Source: JAWWBG01 sp033721095 (GTDB lineage Bacteria; Actinomycetota; Nitriliruptoria; Nitriliruptorales; Nitriliruptoraceae). From it: a stretch of 25,852 bases of DNA. The notes below the pieces were generated by a model. That model saw only the letters and a list, made by a program, of their open reading frames with translations, did not search any database and had not been told where the DNA came from. Each line of letters starts with the position of its first letter. Position 1 is the stretch's first letter. The position numbers were made by a program, and so were the translations under genes. Positions 16,713 through 25,766 of the stretch are shown piece by piece. The stretch lies in the NCBI GenBank assembly GCA_033721095.1, contig JAWWBG010000008.1:1-25852 (forward strand), in the 5' to 3' direction.

Positions 16713-19700
16713 TCACTGGCCCCCGTTCACGTACTCGAGCACCTCCTCCTGGGCGAGCAGCTCCTCCCGCGTGGAAGCCGGGTCCAGCCGGACGGTCTCG
16801 GCATGCCGGAGCACCTCGTGGAACCGTGCGTCGTCGAGCCCGTCGCCGTCGGTGTCGACCGTGTCGAACCAGCCCACCGAGCCGTGCAGCAGGTTGAGCC
16901 AGCTCGCCAACAACTGTCGCACCATGATCTCGTTTGCCCGACTCGACTTCTTGGTGTTCAGGACGTCGCGTGCATCCCGGAAGGTGTCGAGTTCCCGGAA
17001 GGTCCCGAACACGGCGCTGAGATGCCGCGTCGATTCGAGATGGCACGCCAATGTTGGCTCTGGGACGCTGTTCCGATTGCTCTTCATGCTGTCGTACTGG
17101 TTGAACCACCAGCCCGGTCGCCGGAGCCGGTGATCGGTCCCGGTGACCACGACCCAGGCCTCGTCGCTCGACATGCCGGCGTCATCGTCGGAAGCCGTGA
17201 TGCGCAGTTGGTACAGGCAGGGCTGGCTCCAGGCGTGGCTGGCCTCGGTCGTGAACGCTCGAGGCTGCAAGGTCGGGCTCGGGAACGGATCCGGAATGGG
17301 CGGGTTGACCCTCGACAGCGAGGAGGTGGTCGCCGGATCGAAACGGTTCGGCACGTCCCAGTCCCACAGGCTCGTGATGTCGTCGCTGCCAGGGTCCGTG
17401 ACCCAGGCACGGAATGGGCCACTCACGCCCGCTCGGCGGAGGAAGGTCGGCGTCTCGAGGACCCCGTTGTCATCGGGCCCATCTGCCATGATCGTGCCCC
17501 ACTGGTCATCCAACGATGCCGGCAACTTCCGAATCGTGACGGTCGGGTCCACGTTCTTGACCGTCACGGCGACGCTCTTGGACGTGCGGCCCCCGTCGTC
17601 GTCCTCCACGGTGATTGTCAACGTGAAGTCGCCGTTGTCACCGAACGCCTGCGAGACGTTGACGCCCCGAGCCCCGGACGCCACCGTCACCGGAGAGTTC
17701 GCCAGGGCAGGGTCACCCCAGTCGATGGTCGCCGTGTGCGTGTCCAACCACCCGGGATCGTGGAAGGCGGCCGTCAGCTCGACGTCACCTCCTTCGTCGA
17801 TGACCAGCGGCGCGTGCTCCGGGCAGGTTCCGGTCGCGAGGTCGCCTTCCGCGAAGCCGCCGGGATCGACCGTCAGGCACACCGTCGGTGCGACGTTGCG
17901 AACCGTCAGGTCACGCCAGACCGTTGTCACGCCGGCGTCGTCATCCGTGATCGTGATCGCGACCGCATGGACATCCTGGGGTGTGCCGGTCGGGTCGTCG
18001 TCCGCGAACGTGTGCAGCACGTCAACCGACTGCTGTCCGAGCGGCACGTCCACCGACGTCTGCGTCCCGTCGTCCCAGTCGATTTCGATCGAATGCGAAT
18101 CATCGACCCCGACGTCGTCGAAGTTGATGGTGAACTGGACGGCCTGGCCTTCGTCGACCGCGGTCGGCGACAGGCTCAATGATGCCGCGGTGGGCGCAAC
18201 GTTGGAGACGTCGACGACGGTCGCCCCAACGCCGCGGCCGGCATCATCGTCAGACACGACGACGTTGATCCTGGCAGCGTCGGGTCCGGGCCCGCCAGTT
18301 GGATTGTCGTCACGGTACGTGTGCGTCCTCACGAGCCCCGACGTCGCGGAGGGAACGAACGTCGAGTTCCCGTCACCCCAGAGGATCGTCACGGCGTGGG
18401 TGTCCTCGACCCCCACGTCGTCGAACGTGACGGTGAGCGTGGCCGTGTCGCCTTCATCGATTGATGCATGGTCCAGCGTCGCGATCACGTTGCGCGGAGG
18501 GTCGTTGCGGACAGTCGCTCGCAACGTGCTCGACAGCCCGTCACCACCGGACACCGTCACCTTGTAGGTGTGCGAGGACGTCCCGGACGGCCCGTCATCC
18601 GGGTAGGCATGTGCCGTCGTGAACGATGTGTCACCGGGAACCACCGGGACGGTCGTCGCAGAGCCGTCGCCCCAGGCGACCATCATGGCGGTCACGCCGT
18701 CGGTGACGTCAACCGGGCGGTTGAACGTGCCGGTCACGGTGACCGAGCTGCCCTCGACGATGGTGGCAGGCCCGACGGTCGTCGTCAGGGCAAGGGGAAT
18801 CAATCCGTCGCCGTCGGAACCGGTCGGCTCGGACGCGATGCCACCCGGCCCGAATTCATCCAGGGGAATGCCGCCGCAGGACGAGGACGACCCGGGCCCA
18901 CCAGCCAGGATCCCCAGGAAATCGGCCAAGAGCTTCTCCGTGCTGGCGAGTGGATCACCGAAGTCGAAGGACAGGCCCAGCGGGTGGCGTCGGCCAAGGA
19001 TGGTCGCATCGACAGCGAGGTCGGCGACAGTGCCATCTTCGAGGCTGAGGAGCAGGCTGGCCTGCGCACAGTGCAGCGTGAACAGGGCACCCGGGTCAGG
19101 GTCCTGGAGGAACGTCAGGACGGCATCGAAAACCCGTGTCAGATCCGGGACGCCCCCCAGATCGAGGATCTCCGAGAATGCGCTCGACAACAGCTTCTCG
19201 ACTTCGGCCGCGATCTCGGACAGTTCACAGTTGGTACCGCCGGGAGAGCTGGCCGTTGCCGCGCTCGGGAACCACGTCTCGCAGAGACCCAGATCGAACT
19301 CAACGGGGGGCAGCAGCCAGCACCCGCCGTCGATGCGGAACCCGAAGCAGGTCGGGTACAGGAATGCGCCGGGAACGCCGACGATCTTCAGGACGGGAGC
19401 GACCGACCAGCAGACGTCGAGGCCCTCGACCTTGGTGACTGTCCCCTCCACGAGCCCGTCGATCATGGCCTCCGTGATGGGCGTCTCGTTCACCAGCGCG
19501 TCGACCAGGGCCGCCCCCGACTTGATGAGGTCGACACAGGTTCGCTCCTTCGGGAAGACCAGCCCTCGGACACCCGGGAACCGCACGCCGTTCAGGAGCG
19601 CATCGAGCGAAACGGCGCCGTATTCGCTGATCTCGAATTCGTGGCTGTTGCCGCCGTCGTCCTCCACGGACTTGGTACCGAAGGCCTCGAGCCTGGCAGC

Positions 19701-22700
19701 GAGGTCGCTGATCCACGGTGGCAGGGACACGCCCAGGTCAACGCCTTCCTGCTGCAGTCTGCTGGGCAACGCCAACAGGGTCTGGAGGGCGGTTTGCGGG
19801 GTCATCTGCCCCAGGATGCCGTCAATGAAGGCCGCGGCTTCCTCCAGCTCGGTGAGGATGGGGTCCGCCAGGTCGAGCACTGCCTGCGTGAAGCCGAGGT
19901 CCGGGACGGAACCGAGACTTGCTGCCGCGTCGTCCGCCAGGACCAGGTGCAACTCGAGGTTCGGGTTGACGCCGCCCTTGAGCAGGTCCAGGGGGTTCGC
20001 AAGGTCGCCCAGCGGTTCAAGCTGTCCGTGGGCGATGGCTCGATGCCCGAAGGCTTCGATGCGACCGAGGAACCGCAGATGGCTCGGCGCAATCTGGACG
20101 TGCAGCTCACCGCCAGCCCAGGGCGTCTCGCCCTCCGGCCCCAGGTACGCCCCTCCGGCGAGTTTCAGGTACTGCTCGGCGAGTGTGAGACGCAGGCTGA
20201 CCTCGGTGTTCTCGAAGCGCATCGGGAAGGGGTACAGGTCGAATGCGGCCAGGAAGCCGTCGGCCGCTATCCCGCCCGGTGTGAAGCTGAAGAACATGCC
20301 CGCGACGCACCCGTCCTCCTGCTTGGCCGCGCAGGAGTCCGACGATGGCGGCGCCGGCGCCGGGTCGAATGTTTCCGCGTCGCAGGGCGGGACGGCGCCC
20401 GGCTGGCTGCCGGACGTTGGATTGAGCCAGAGTTCGCCGCGGGCGACGATGCCGAGCGGGATGCACAGCTCGTTCACACCGAACGGCGAGAACGAGAACG
20501 CGAGGTTGCGCAGCGCGAGGTCGGGGATTGTCGTCTCGATTCCCGGCACCACGTCCTGCAGCCGCGGCGCCCCAGCCAGGTCGGAGACGGCGTCCTGCAG
20601 CTGCAGGAGGTCGGCGGTACCGACGCCCTGTGGAAACTCGACGCGAACCCCCTCGAAACTGGGTGTGACGACGGCAGCCACGGGAGGGACGCCGGGACGG
20701 ATGTCGAGCCCGGCCTTCAGCGCGCCCGCGAGGTTCTTCGCCGTGGGTTCGGCGGGGTTGTCCGGGTCAGGAAGCAACAGCGTCATGTTGCCCTCGACCC
20801 CAAGTGCAATTCCGAGACTCGGCGGCGTCAGGTTGAAGCTGACCTCCGCCAGACCGGTGAGACTTCGGATCGTCAGGAAGTCCAACCCGAAGGGCGCCCA
20901 ACCGGCGCGCGCATTCGTGGGATCACCCTGCGCCGCCTCCGACACCAGGCTTGCGTCGAGCCCGACAACGATCCTCGGTGGTGCCGCCTCGAAGCTGATG
21001 TCAGCGCCACCCTGCAGGTTCAGGACGTCAACGCAATAGTCCGCCAGCTGCTCGGTGTCCGGATCCTGGACCGACGCGATCTCGCCGCCTCGCGGACACG
21101 TGTGGTCCGCTGGTCGCGGCGCTGGCAGCGGCTCCGCTCGGGGTGCGTCGAGCCCGGCCAGGGCCATGGCGTCGGCAACGGCAGGATCGAACCCCTGCTT
21201 GAGGAGCACTTCGAGGTCCAGCTCCGTGCGGATCTTCAACGCAGGTCCGGCCTCCGCGTCCCCGATCAGGGAGAGCTCGAAACTGCCGGCCGCCTGGCGA
21301 ACCAGATCGGGGAGCTTGGCCGGGTCCGCCTCCACGGCGAGCTTGAGGTTGAAGGCCAAGCCTGCGTCCCCCGGCAGGGGGATGTTTCCGGACGCGAGCA
21401 CGGCACGGCGAAGGCCCAGGTTCTCGACGAACTCGTCCAGTGGCGCGGGGAGCGCGAATGCTCCGAGCACAGTCGGGCCCGACCCCACGACCTTGTTGTT
21501 CGGATGGCCACCAAAGACCGGAGCGAACCAGGACGTGACCGGTGAGGAGTCGTCATCCGGAACCGTGAGGTCAGCCGACGCAAAGACGAAGGCAAAACCC
21601 GAATCGGGGTTGCTCGGGTCGAGCGGCTGCGGCACCAGTTCGAAGTCGAGCAGGACCGGGGGTTCGTTCTCGACGAGGGTGACTTCGGGGAGCTGGACGC
21701 CTGGTCCGAGCACGTCGCTGAGCATGAGGCCGGGCTCGGGACGGATGCCGACCGCGTACACCGACTCGCCGAAATCGGCGGTGAACATGACGCTGGCAGC
21801 GATGTTCTCACCATGGGGAGCGAAGAAGGTGCGCACCGCAGCATCGACACGCACGCCGTCCGCCGTCACGCGCACGAACAACGAGCCGGGTCCGAAGCCG
21901 GCGGAGCCAACGGCGTCAGGAAGGTCGACGAGGCTGGGGTCGACCAGGGCCTCGACGACGTCCTCGAGCTTGACCTCGGACTGGAGAGCGACGGTCAGCG
22001 TGGCTTCCTCGAGGGAGTCGAGCGTCAGCCCGATGTCAAGGATCTTGCCGTTGATGTCAACGGTGCCGGCCAGCTGGATCAGCGAGTCGACGGCACCCCC
22101 AGCCACCGTCATCGACGAGTCGAGGACCACATCGGTGACCGTCAGCCACTCGATGCCGAAGGGGTGTCGCCACGGCGTGTCGAGGCTCCCCGACAGGCGC
22201 GCGATCGTGCCACCAGGCGAGGTTTCAAGGATTGCCTCGACCGTCAAGGAGGCTTCCTCGACCACGTTCTCGGTCGTCGGATCGTCCAGGAGGGTGGTCG
22301 TGATCCCGGGGAGTGACAGCCCGAGCTCCAGCGTGCCGGGACCGGAGGCCGACGCCGCGTAGCGCAGGAACATCTCCCATTGCCCCGTCGTCGGCCAGGA
22401 CATCTCCGGCGCCAGCCAGTCCGGAAGATCAGGCGGCGCGAGGGTCATGCTTGGGCCGGTCAGCGTGAAGTCGGCAGATTCGAGGGACGGCGTGGTTGCC
22501 GAACCCAGTGCAGCCAGGTTGAACCCGAGGGACCCTTGCAGGCGGAGCGCGGCCGTGCCCAGGTCAGCGAACTGGATCCCCAGTGCGTCCCACACGGCCT
22601 CGAGCGGCTGGAGCGGCACGTCCGCGTTGACCTGGAGACCACCGGCGAGATTGAACGGTTGGCCCGTCGCGGTTCCGGTGACAAGCGCGAGGAACTCGCG

Positions 22701-24635
22701 CGCCTCCTGGTCCAGGGCTGCCGGATCGAAGTTCGCACCGTCGGGCAGGATCGTGGCCAGGCCGACCGCGGGCATCCTGACATCCGAGGCCAAGGATCCA
22801 CCCGGAATGGGAAGCAGACTGCCCAGCTCGATGCAGGCACCCCCGTCACACGCGGGGTCGGCCACGCGCAGCGCAGCCACGAGTGACCCCGCCTGCGTCG
22901 AGCGGTCGTACGTCCAGGCAAGCATCCCCTGGGCATCAAGCGCCCCGGAACTGCCGTCCGCATCACGCTTTGGGAGGGTGGCGGTGCCGCGCGCGCTGAA
23001 GGCGAGGCGTTCGGGGTCTGCTTCGAGGCTGAGGACAGGGCTCCCGAGTCGAATGCTGTCGCCGATGGACGTCGTGTCGATGACGGCGCCCTCGAACGCC
23101 TCCTCCAGGACATGAACGATCTGCTCGAGCGTCCACTGGTTTCCCGAGCCGTCGACGACGAGTCGAATCGACGTGGGATCGGACGTCCCCAGGTCATCCC
23201 AGCCGAGTTCGAGGGTGACATCCACGGTGACGCTGTCGGCATCCATCGGGAAGGTCGCGTTCCCGACCACCCGCATCCGCCGTCCCGCGAGGTCAATGTC
23301 GAAGCGCGTGTCTCGAATCGAGACGTCGCCGAGCTCCACATCCGGGATGGTGACCGTGGCACCCGTGTCCAGTCCGAGCGCCAGTCGCTGCAGGGTGACG
23401 AGGAAGCTGCTGTTCGCGATCTCGAGGTCGATGGGAAGAGGCTCACCCGGATTGACGACCAGGTCGAGCACGTCGCGGACGCCGACGGTTGACGAGCATT
23501 CGCCCGTCTCCGAGCTGGGCGGAGCCGGGAAGAACTGGTTGTCCTTGCCGCCGAATCGAAGACCATCGGGCATGGCGTCGCCGATGCGGCCGATGTACCG
23601 CGTCATCGCATGATCCTCGATGCTGAGGCCCAGCCCGAGCTCGGTGTCGTCGAGGTCGATGCGACATGCCCCGTCGCCGGCCGGCACGATGTTGTTGAGG
23701 CGTCCAACATGCGTGTAGTCGAAGGGGGTCGGCGTGGGAACGTGCGGAACGAGGTCTTCGTTGTCGACCCAGCGCTGCACCCGTGATCCCATCAAGGCGT
23801 CGAAGGCCGCTGCCGCATCAGCGTTCATGACGCGCGGGGCGCCATAGGTCGACAGGCCCTGGACGTGCACCGGGTCACCGCCGATCCCGTACTCGAGCAG
23901 TGTCGTCGTGACCGTTGCGAGGGCGCCACCCAGGCTGTGTCCGGTGATCCAGACCTGCTTGCCGACGGCCGCGTCGATTCGTTGGCGGACACTCGGATAG
24001 ACCCGCTGGGCCGCGGCGGCGAACCCCGCATGCAGGCCTGCCACGGGCGTGTCGGCCGGCAGAAACTGGAGATTGGTGCCCCAGTCGACGAGCCCCTCGA
24101 GGCCGATGCCCTCGGTGCCACGGAAGACGACGAAGATGGCGTCCGCGTTCTCGGCGACCACGACCTCCGTGTCGGTCGTCAGATCAGACTGGGCGTTGCC
24201 GTCGTGATCGGTGAAGTAGGCGATGTCCGAGAGACCCATGGGCCCGAACTTCTCGGTGAACTTCTGGAGGAACTTTGCCTCTGTTGTCTTGTCGGCATCG
24301 GGAGTGTCGGGAGCGTCGTAGGCGTCGAGGTACACGTAGTGGCTGAGGTACGCGAGCAGGTAATGGTTGAGCCAGTCCACGCCGACAGCATCAGCGTCGA
24401 AGAGCTCAAAGGTGTTCGTGGGCTCGGCGGCTCGGGACGGGAATGAGAATCCGACGGCGAGTGCCAGTCCGACGAGAACCAGGAGCCAACGTCGGCCACG
24501 CGCCGGCACCTGGGCAGGCAAACGGCGGGGCGATGCGTGCTCGTCGAGAAGCTCGTGCGTCACCCGCTGGGCGCTGAATCGAACTGCATGTCGCCGACGT
24601 GGTCGCGTCGAAGCATCCGATGCCTGTGCTGTCAC
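16713..24635 (-). CDS. Giant exported class-3 lipase-like protein with PKD array
   Basis: About 2,640 residues. A late signal-type hydrophobic segment (about 50-66, WLLVLVGLALAVGFSF) is followed by Ala-rich PSRAAEP. Residues about 74-320 are a lipase class 3 (alpha/beta-hydrolase) domain: FRGT at 171-174 (oxyanion side), nucleophile S234 in GHSLGG, D294 in NEDLVPHVP and H309 in YTHVG, so the catalytic triad is complete. Residues about 390-1940 are beta-rich and unrecognised, with a Cys-rich lobe near 1700-1920. Four clear PKD domains and a divergent fifth cover about 1947-2500, then a helical tail with DTDGDGLDD at 2594-2602. I chose GTG at 24635 because GGGGG precedes it; GTG at 24665 also fits, and both leave an unusually long n-region. 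Probably a secreted or cell-surface lipid hydrolase; the substrate is unknown. Confidence 0.85.
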   Translation of the reverse strand: MTAQASDASTRPRRRHAVRFSAQRVTHELLDEHASPRRLPAQVPARGRRWLLVLVGLALAVGFSFPSRAAEPTNTFELFDADAVGVDWLNHYLLAYLSHYVYLDAYDAPDTPDADKTTEAKFLQKFTEKFGPMGLSDIAYFTDHDGNAQSDLTTDTEVVVAENADAIFVVFRGTEGIGLEGLVDWGTNLQFLPADTPVAGLHAGFAAAAQRVYPSVRQRIDAAVGKQVWITGHSLGGALATVTTTLLEYGIGGDPVHVQGLSTYGAPRVMNADAAAAFDALMGSRVQRWVDNEDLVPHVPTPTPFDYTHVGRLNNIVPAGDGACRIDLDDTELGLGLSIEDHAMTRYIGRIGDAMPDGLRFGGKDNQFFPAPPSSETGECSSTVGVRDVLDLVVNPGEPLPIDLEIANSSFLVTLQRLALGLDTGATVTIPDVELGDVSIRDTRFDIDLAGRRMRVVGNATFPMDADSVTVDVTLELGWDDLGTSDPTSIRLVVDGSGNQWTLEQIVHVLEEAFEGAVIDTTSIGDSIRLGSPVLSLEADPERLAFSARGTATLPKRDADGSSGALDAQGMLAWTYDRSTQAGSLVAALRVADPACDGGACIELGSLLPIPGGSLASDVRMPAVGLATILPDGANFDPAALDQEAREFLALVTGTATGQPFNLAGGLQVNADVPLQPLEAVWDALGIQFADLGTAALRLQGSLGFNLAALGSATTPSLESADFTLTGPSMTLAPPDLPDWLAPEMSWPTTGQWEMFLRYAASASGPGTLELGLSLPGITTTLLDDPTTENVVEEASLTVEAILETSPGGTIARLSGSLDTPWRHPFGIEWLTVTDVVLDSSMTVAGGAVDSLIQLAGTVDINGKILDIGLTLDSLEEATLTVALQSEVKLEDVVEALVDPSLVDLPDAVGSAGFGPGSLFVRVTADGVRVDAAVRTFFAPHGENIAASVMFTADFGESVYAVGIRPEPGLMLSDVLGPGVQLPEVTLVENEPPVLLDFELVPQPLDPSNPDSGFAFVFASADLTVPDDDSSPVTSWFAPVFGGHPNNKVVGSGPTVLGAFALPAPLDEFVENLGLRRAVLASGNIPLPGDAGLAFNLKLAVEADPAKLPDLVRQAAGSFELSLIGDAEAGPALKIRTELDLEVLLKQGFDPAVADAMALAGLDAPRAEPLPAPRPADHTCPRGGEIASVQDPDTEQLADYCVDVLNLQGGADISFEAAPPRIVVGLDASLVSEAAQGDPTNARAGWAPFGLDFLTIRSLTGLAEVSFNLTPPSLGIALGVEGNMTLLLPDPDNPAEPTAKNLAGALKAGLDIRPGVPPVAAVVTPSFEGVRVEFPQGVGTADLLQLQDAVSDLAGAPRLQDVVPGIETTIPDLALRNLAFSFSPFGVNELCIPLGIVARGELWLNPTSGSQPGAVPPCDAETFDPAPAPPSSDSCAAKQEDGCVAGMFFSFTPGGIAADGFLAAFDLYPFPMRFENTEVSLRLTLAEQYLKLAGGAYLGPEGETPWAGGELHVQIAPSHLRFLGRIEAFGHRAIAHGQLEPLGDLANPLDLLKGGVNPNLELHLVLADDAAASLGSVPDLGFTQAVLDLADPILTELEEAAAFIDGILGQMTPQTALQTLLALPSRLQQEGVDLGVSLPPWISDLAARLEAFGTKSVEDDGGNSHEFEISEYGAVSLDALLNGVRFPGVRGLVFPKERTCVDLIKSGAALVDALVNETPITEAMIDGLVEGTVTKVEGLDVCWSVAPVLKIVGVPGAFLYPTCFGFRIDGGCWLLPPVEFDLGLCETWFPSAATASSPGGTNCELSEIAAEVEKLLSSAFSEILDLGGVPDLTRVFDAVLTFLQDPDPGALFTLHCAQASLLLSLEDGTVADLAVDATILGRRHPLGLSFDFGDPLASTEKLLADFLGILAGGPGSSSSCGGIPLDEFGPGGIASEPTGSDGDGLIPLALTTTVGPATIVEGSSVTVTGTFNRPVDVTDGVTAMMVAWGDGSATTVPVVPGDTSFTTAHAYPDDGPSGTSSHTYKVTVSGGDGLSSTLRATVRNDPPRNVIATLDHASIDEGDTATLTVTFDDVGVEDTHAVTILWGDGNSTFVPSATSGLVRTHTYRDDNPTGGPGPDAARINVVVSDDDAGRGVGATVVDVSNVAPTAASLSLSPTAVDEGQAVQFTINFDDVGVDDSHSIEIDWDDGTQTSVDVPLGQQSVDVLHTFADDDPTGTPQDVHAVAITITDDDAGVTTVWRDLTVRNVAPTVCLTVDPGGFAEGDLATGTCPEHAPLVIDEGGDVELTAAFHDPGWLDTHTATIDWGDPALANSPVTVASGARGVNVSQAFGDNGDFTLTITVEDDDGGRTSKSVAVTVKNVDPTVTIRKLPASLDDQWGTIMADGPDDNGVLETPTFLRRAGVSGPFRAWVTDPGSDDITSLWDWDVPNRFDPATTSSLSRVNPPIPDPFPSPTLQPRAFTTEASHAWSQPCLYQLRITASDDDAGMSSDEAWVVVTGTDHRLRRPGWWFNQYDSMKSNRNSVPEPTLACHLESTRHLSAVFGTFRELDTFRDARDVLNTKKSSRANEIMVRQLLASWLNLLHGSVGWFDTVDTDGDGLDDARFHEVLRHAETVRLDPASTREELLAQEEVLEYVNGGQ
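17140..18795 (-). repeat. PKD-domain array inside the giant protein
   Basis: Tandem protein repeats of about 95-120 residues. The turn motif recurs as WGDGSATT, WGDGNSTF, WDDGTQTS and WGDPALAN, with a weaker WDWDVPNR in a fifth copy. Copies 2 and 3 share DDVGVEDTH / DDVGVDDSH, and copies 1-3 share an H-[AT]-[YF]-x-DD-x-P-[ST]-G block before the last strands. PKD domains are Ig-like spacers common in secreted enzymes, often rigid stalks or adhesion modules. Confidence 0.85.
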
Positions 24636-24688
24636 GTTGCACCCCCGCCCGATTCCGACGGGCACACGCCCGACATCGGTTGCACCCC
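24636..24688. repeat. Pair of 10-base direct repeats at the start of the giant gene
   Basis: GTTGCACCCC occurs at 24636-24645 and again at 24679-24688, 43 bases apart start to start, about four helical turns. On the minus strand the copy nearer the gene forms the GGGGTGCAAC just before the chosen GTG, so it includes the ribosome site. It could be a regulator site pair or chance. Confidence 0.4.
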
Positions 24689-24937
24689 GTCCCGCTGCGT
24701 CCGGGATGTGTCCATCTCGACACTACGGATGAGCAGGCGCACGGAACATGGCGGACAGGTGGGTTGCGCCTCGCCGCGAGGGAAGGCTCGGATGACCGTT
24801 TGGGAAGGGTGCGATCGCTCCCGATGGGCCGTCGACGCGGCCCGTCCTCGCACGGCCCGCCGGTCGTGTCGACGACGAACCGGTCGCCTGCTCAGTCCGA
24901 CGCGAAGCTGTTCGGACGCGTCAGGCCCCTGCCAGGG
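24689..24937. other. Gap between the GDSL esterase and the giant gene
   Basis: Two minus-strand genes flank this stretch. I see no gene with recognisable coding character in it. A possible -10 (minus-strand TAGTGT, 24725-24720) has no good -35. It presumably holds the promoter of the giant gene. Confidence 0.4.
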
Positions 24938-25690
24938 TCAGTCGAAGAGGAGCTCCGCTGCGACGCGTCGGGCCAGTGCGTCCTGGCCGACCGGCCCCGG
25001 ATGGAACCCGTCAACGCCAAACGCGCCCCGGTCGAGCACGTCCGGCAATTCGACAAGCGGCACCCCTGCCTGCCGAGCTGCGTCTCGCTGAAGGGCACGG
25101 ACACGTCGACAGCGGCGCTTGACGAGCTGGCCGGTGGTCCACGGGATGCCTGGTGCGTTGGACAGGTCGGGCGTCTCGACGAAGATGACGTTGCCGCCCG
25201 GGGTGTATCGACGAACGGCGTCGATGAGCGCCAGTGTGTGCGAGGTGAGGTCGGGATCCACTTGGCGTGACAAGGCGTCGTTGACGCCGACGTTGATGAC
25301 CACGATGTCCGCAGCGCGGCGGCGCAGCTGGGGCGCCTGGAAGCGCAGGACGTCTTGGGTCGTGGCGCCGCTGACGGCCAGGGAGCGGACGGCCACCCGA
25401 CGGCCGCTCGCCTTGGCCAGCTGGACGCCGATGCGCTGCGGCATGGCGTCGGCTGCCGCCGGGATGCCATGACCGGCCGCGGCGGAGTCCCCAAGCACCA
25501 CGAGCTCGAGCGGTTCGCCGAGCCCTTCCCCCACCGTGAGGTCGTGGGCCAGGACCTCGGCGCCGTCCGCAACCCGCTTGATCCGGAGGATCTTGCGTCC
25601 GTCATGAACGGCCACGCCGGCGAGCGCGACCGCTGCCACACCGAGCCCGCGACGAAGCCACCTCGATCGGAGCGCGCGTGTGTCAGCCAT
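24938..25690 (-). CDS. SGNH/GDSL-family esterase, membrane anchored
   Basis: 250-residue hydrolase of the SGNH superfamily, acting on ester bonds of lipids, acetylated sugars or similar substrates. All four signature residues are seen: S69 in LVVLGDSAAAG, G108 in VSGAT, N137 in VGVND, and D227/H230 in DGFHPG. An N-terminal basic stretch and hydrophobic segment (about 15-29, GLGVAAVALAGVAVH) suggest a signal anchor placing the enzyme outside. The ATG at 25690 has no Shine-Dalgarno sequence; a -10 candidate (TACGGT) ends 11 bases upstream, so the mRNA may be nearly leaderless. It lies upstream of the giant lipase gene on the same strand, 302 bases from its chosen start, and diverges from the gene at the right edge. 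Substrate cannot be told. Confidence 0.92.
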   Translation of the reverse strand: MADTRALRSRWLRRGLGVAAVALAGVAVHDGRKILRIKRVADGAEVLAHDLTVGEGLGEPLELVVLGDSAAAGHGIPAAADAMPQRIGVQLAKASGRRVAVRSLAVSGATTQDVLRFQAPQLRRRAADIVVINVGVNDALSRQVDPDLTSHTLALIDAVRRYTPGGNVIFVETPDLSNAPGIPWTTGQLVKRRCRRVRALQRDAARQAGVPLVELPDVLDRGAFGVDGFHPGPVGQDALARRVAAELLFD

Positions 25691-25701
25691 GGAGGGGCCG
25701 G

Positions 25702-25720
25702 ACCGTATCGGTCATACCCT
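25702..25720. promoter_or_regulatory. Divergent -10 candidates for the GDSL gene and the right-edge gene
   Basis: Minus-strand TACGGT (25707-25702) lies 11 bases before the GDSL ATG. Plus-strand TACCCT (25715-25720) would start transcription near 25727, about 40 bases before the ATG at 25767. Both fit TAnnnT. -35 elements are not evident. Confidence 0.4.
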
Positions 25721-25766
25721 CGTGCCACGCTGGAGGGCCCCAGCACGCGGCCCACGAAGGAACACG

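Noticed and set aside
18468..21545. 1,025-codon open frame opposite the giant gene
   Set aside because: The minus strand carries PKD domains and a continuous fold here; the plus frame has none.
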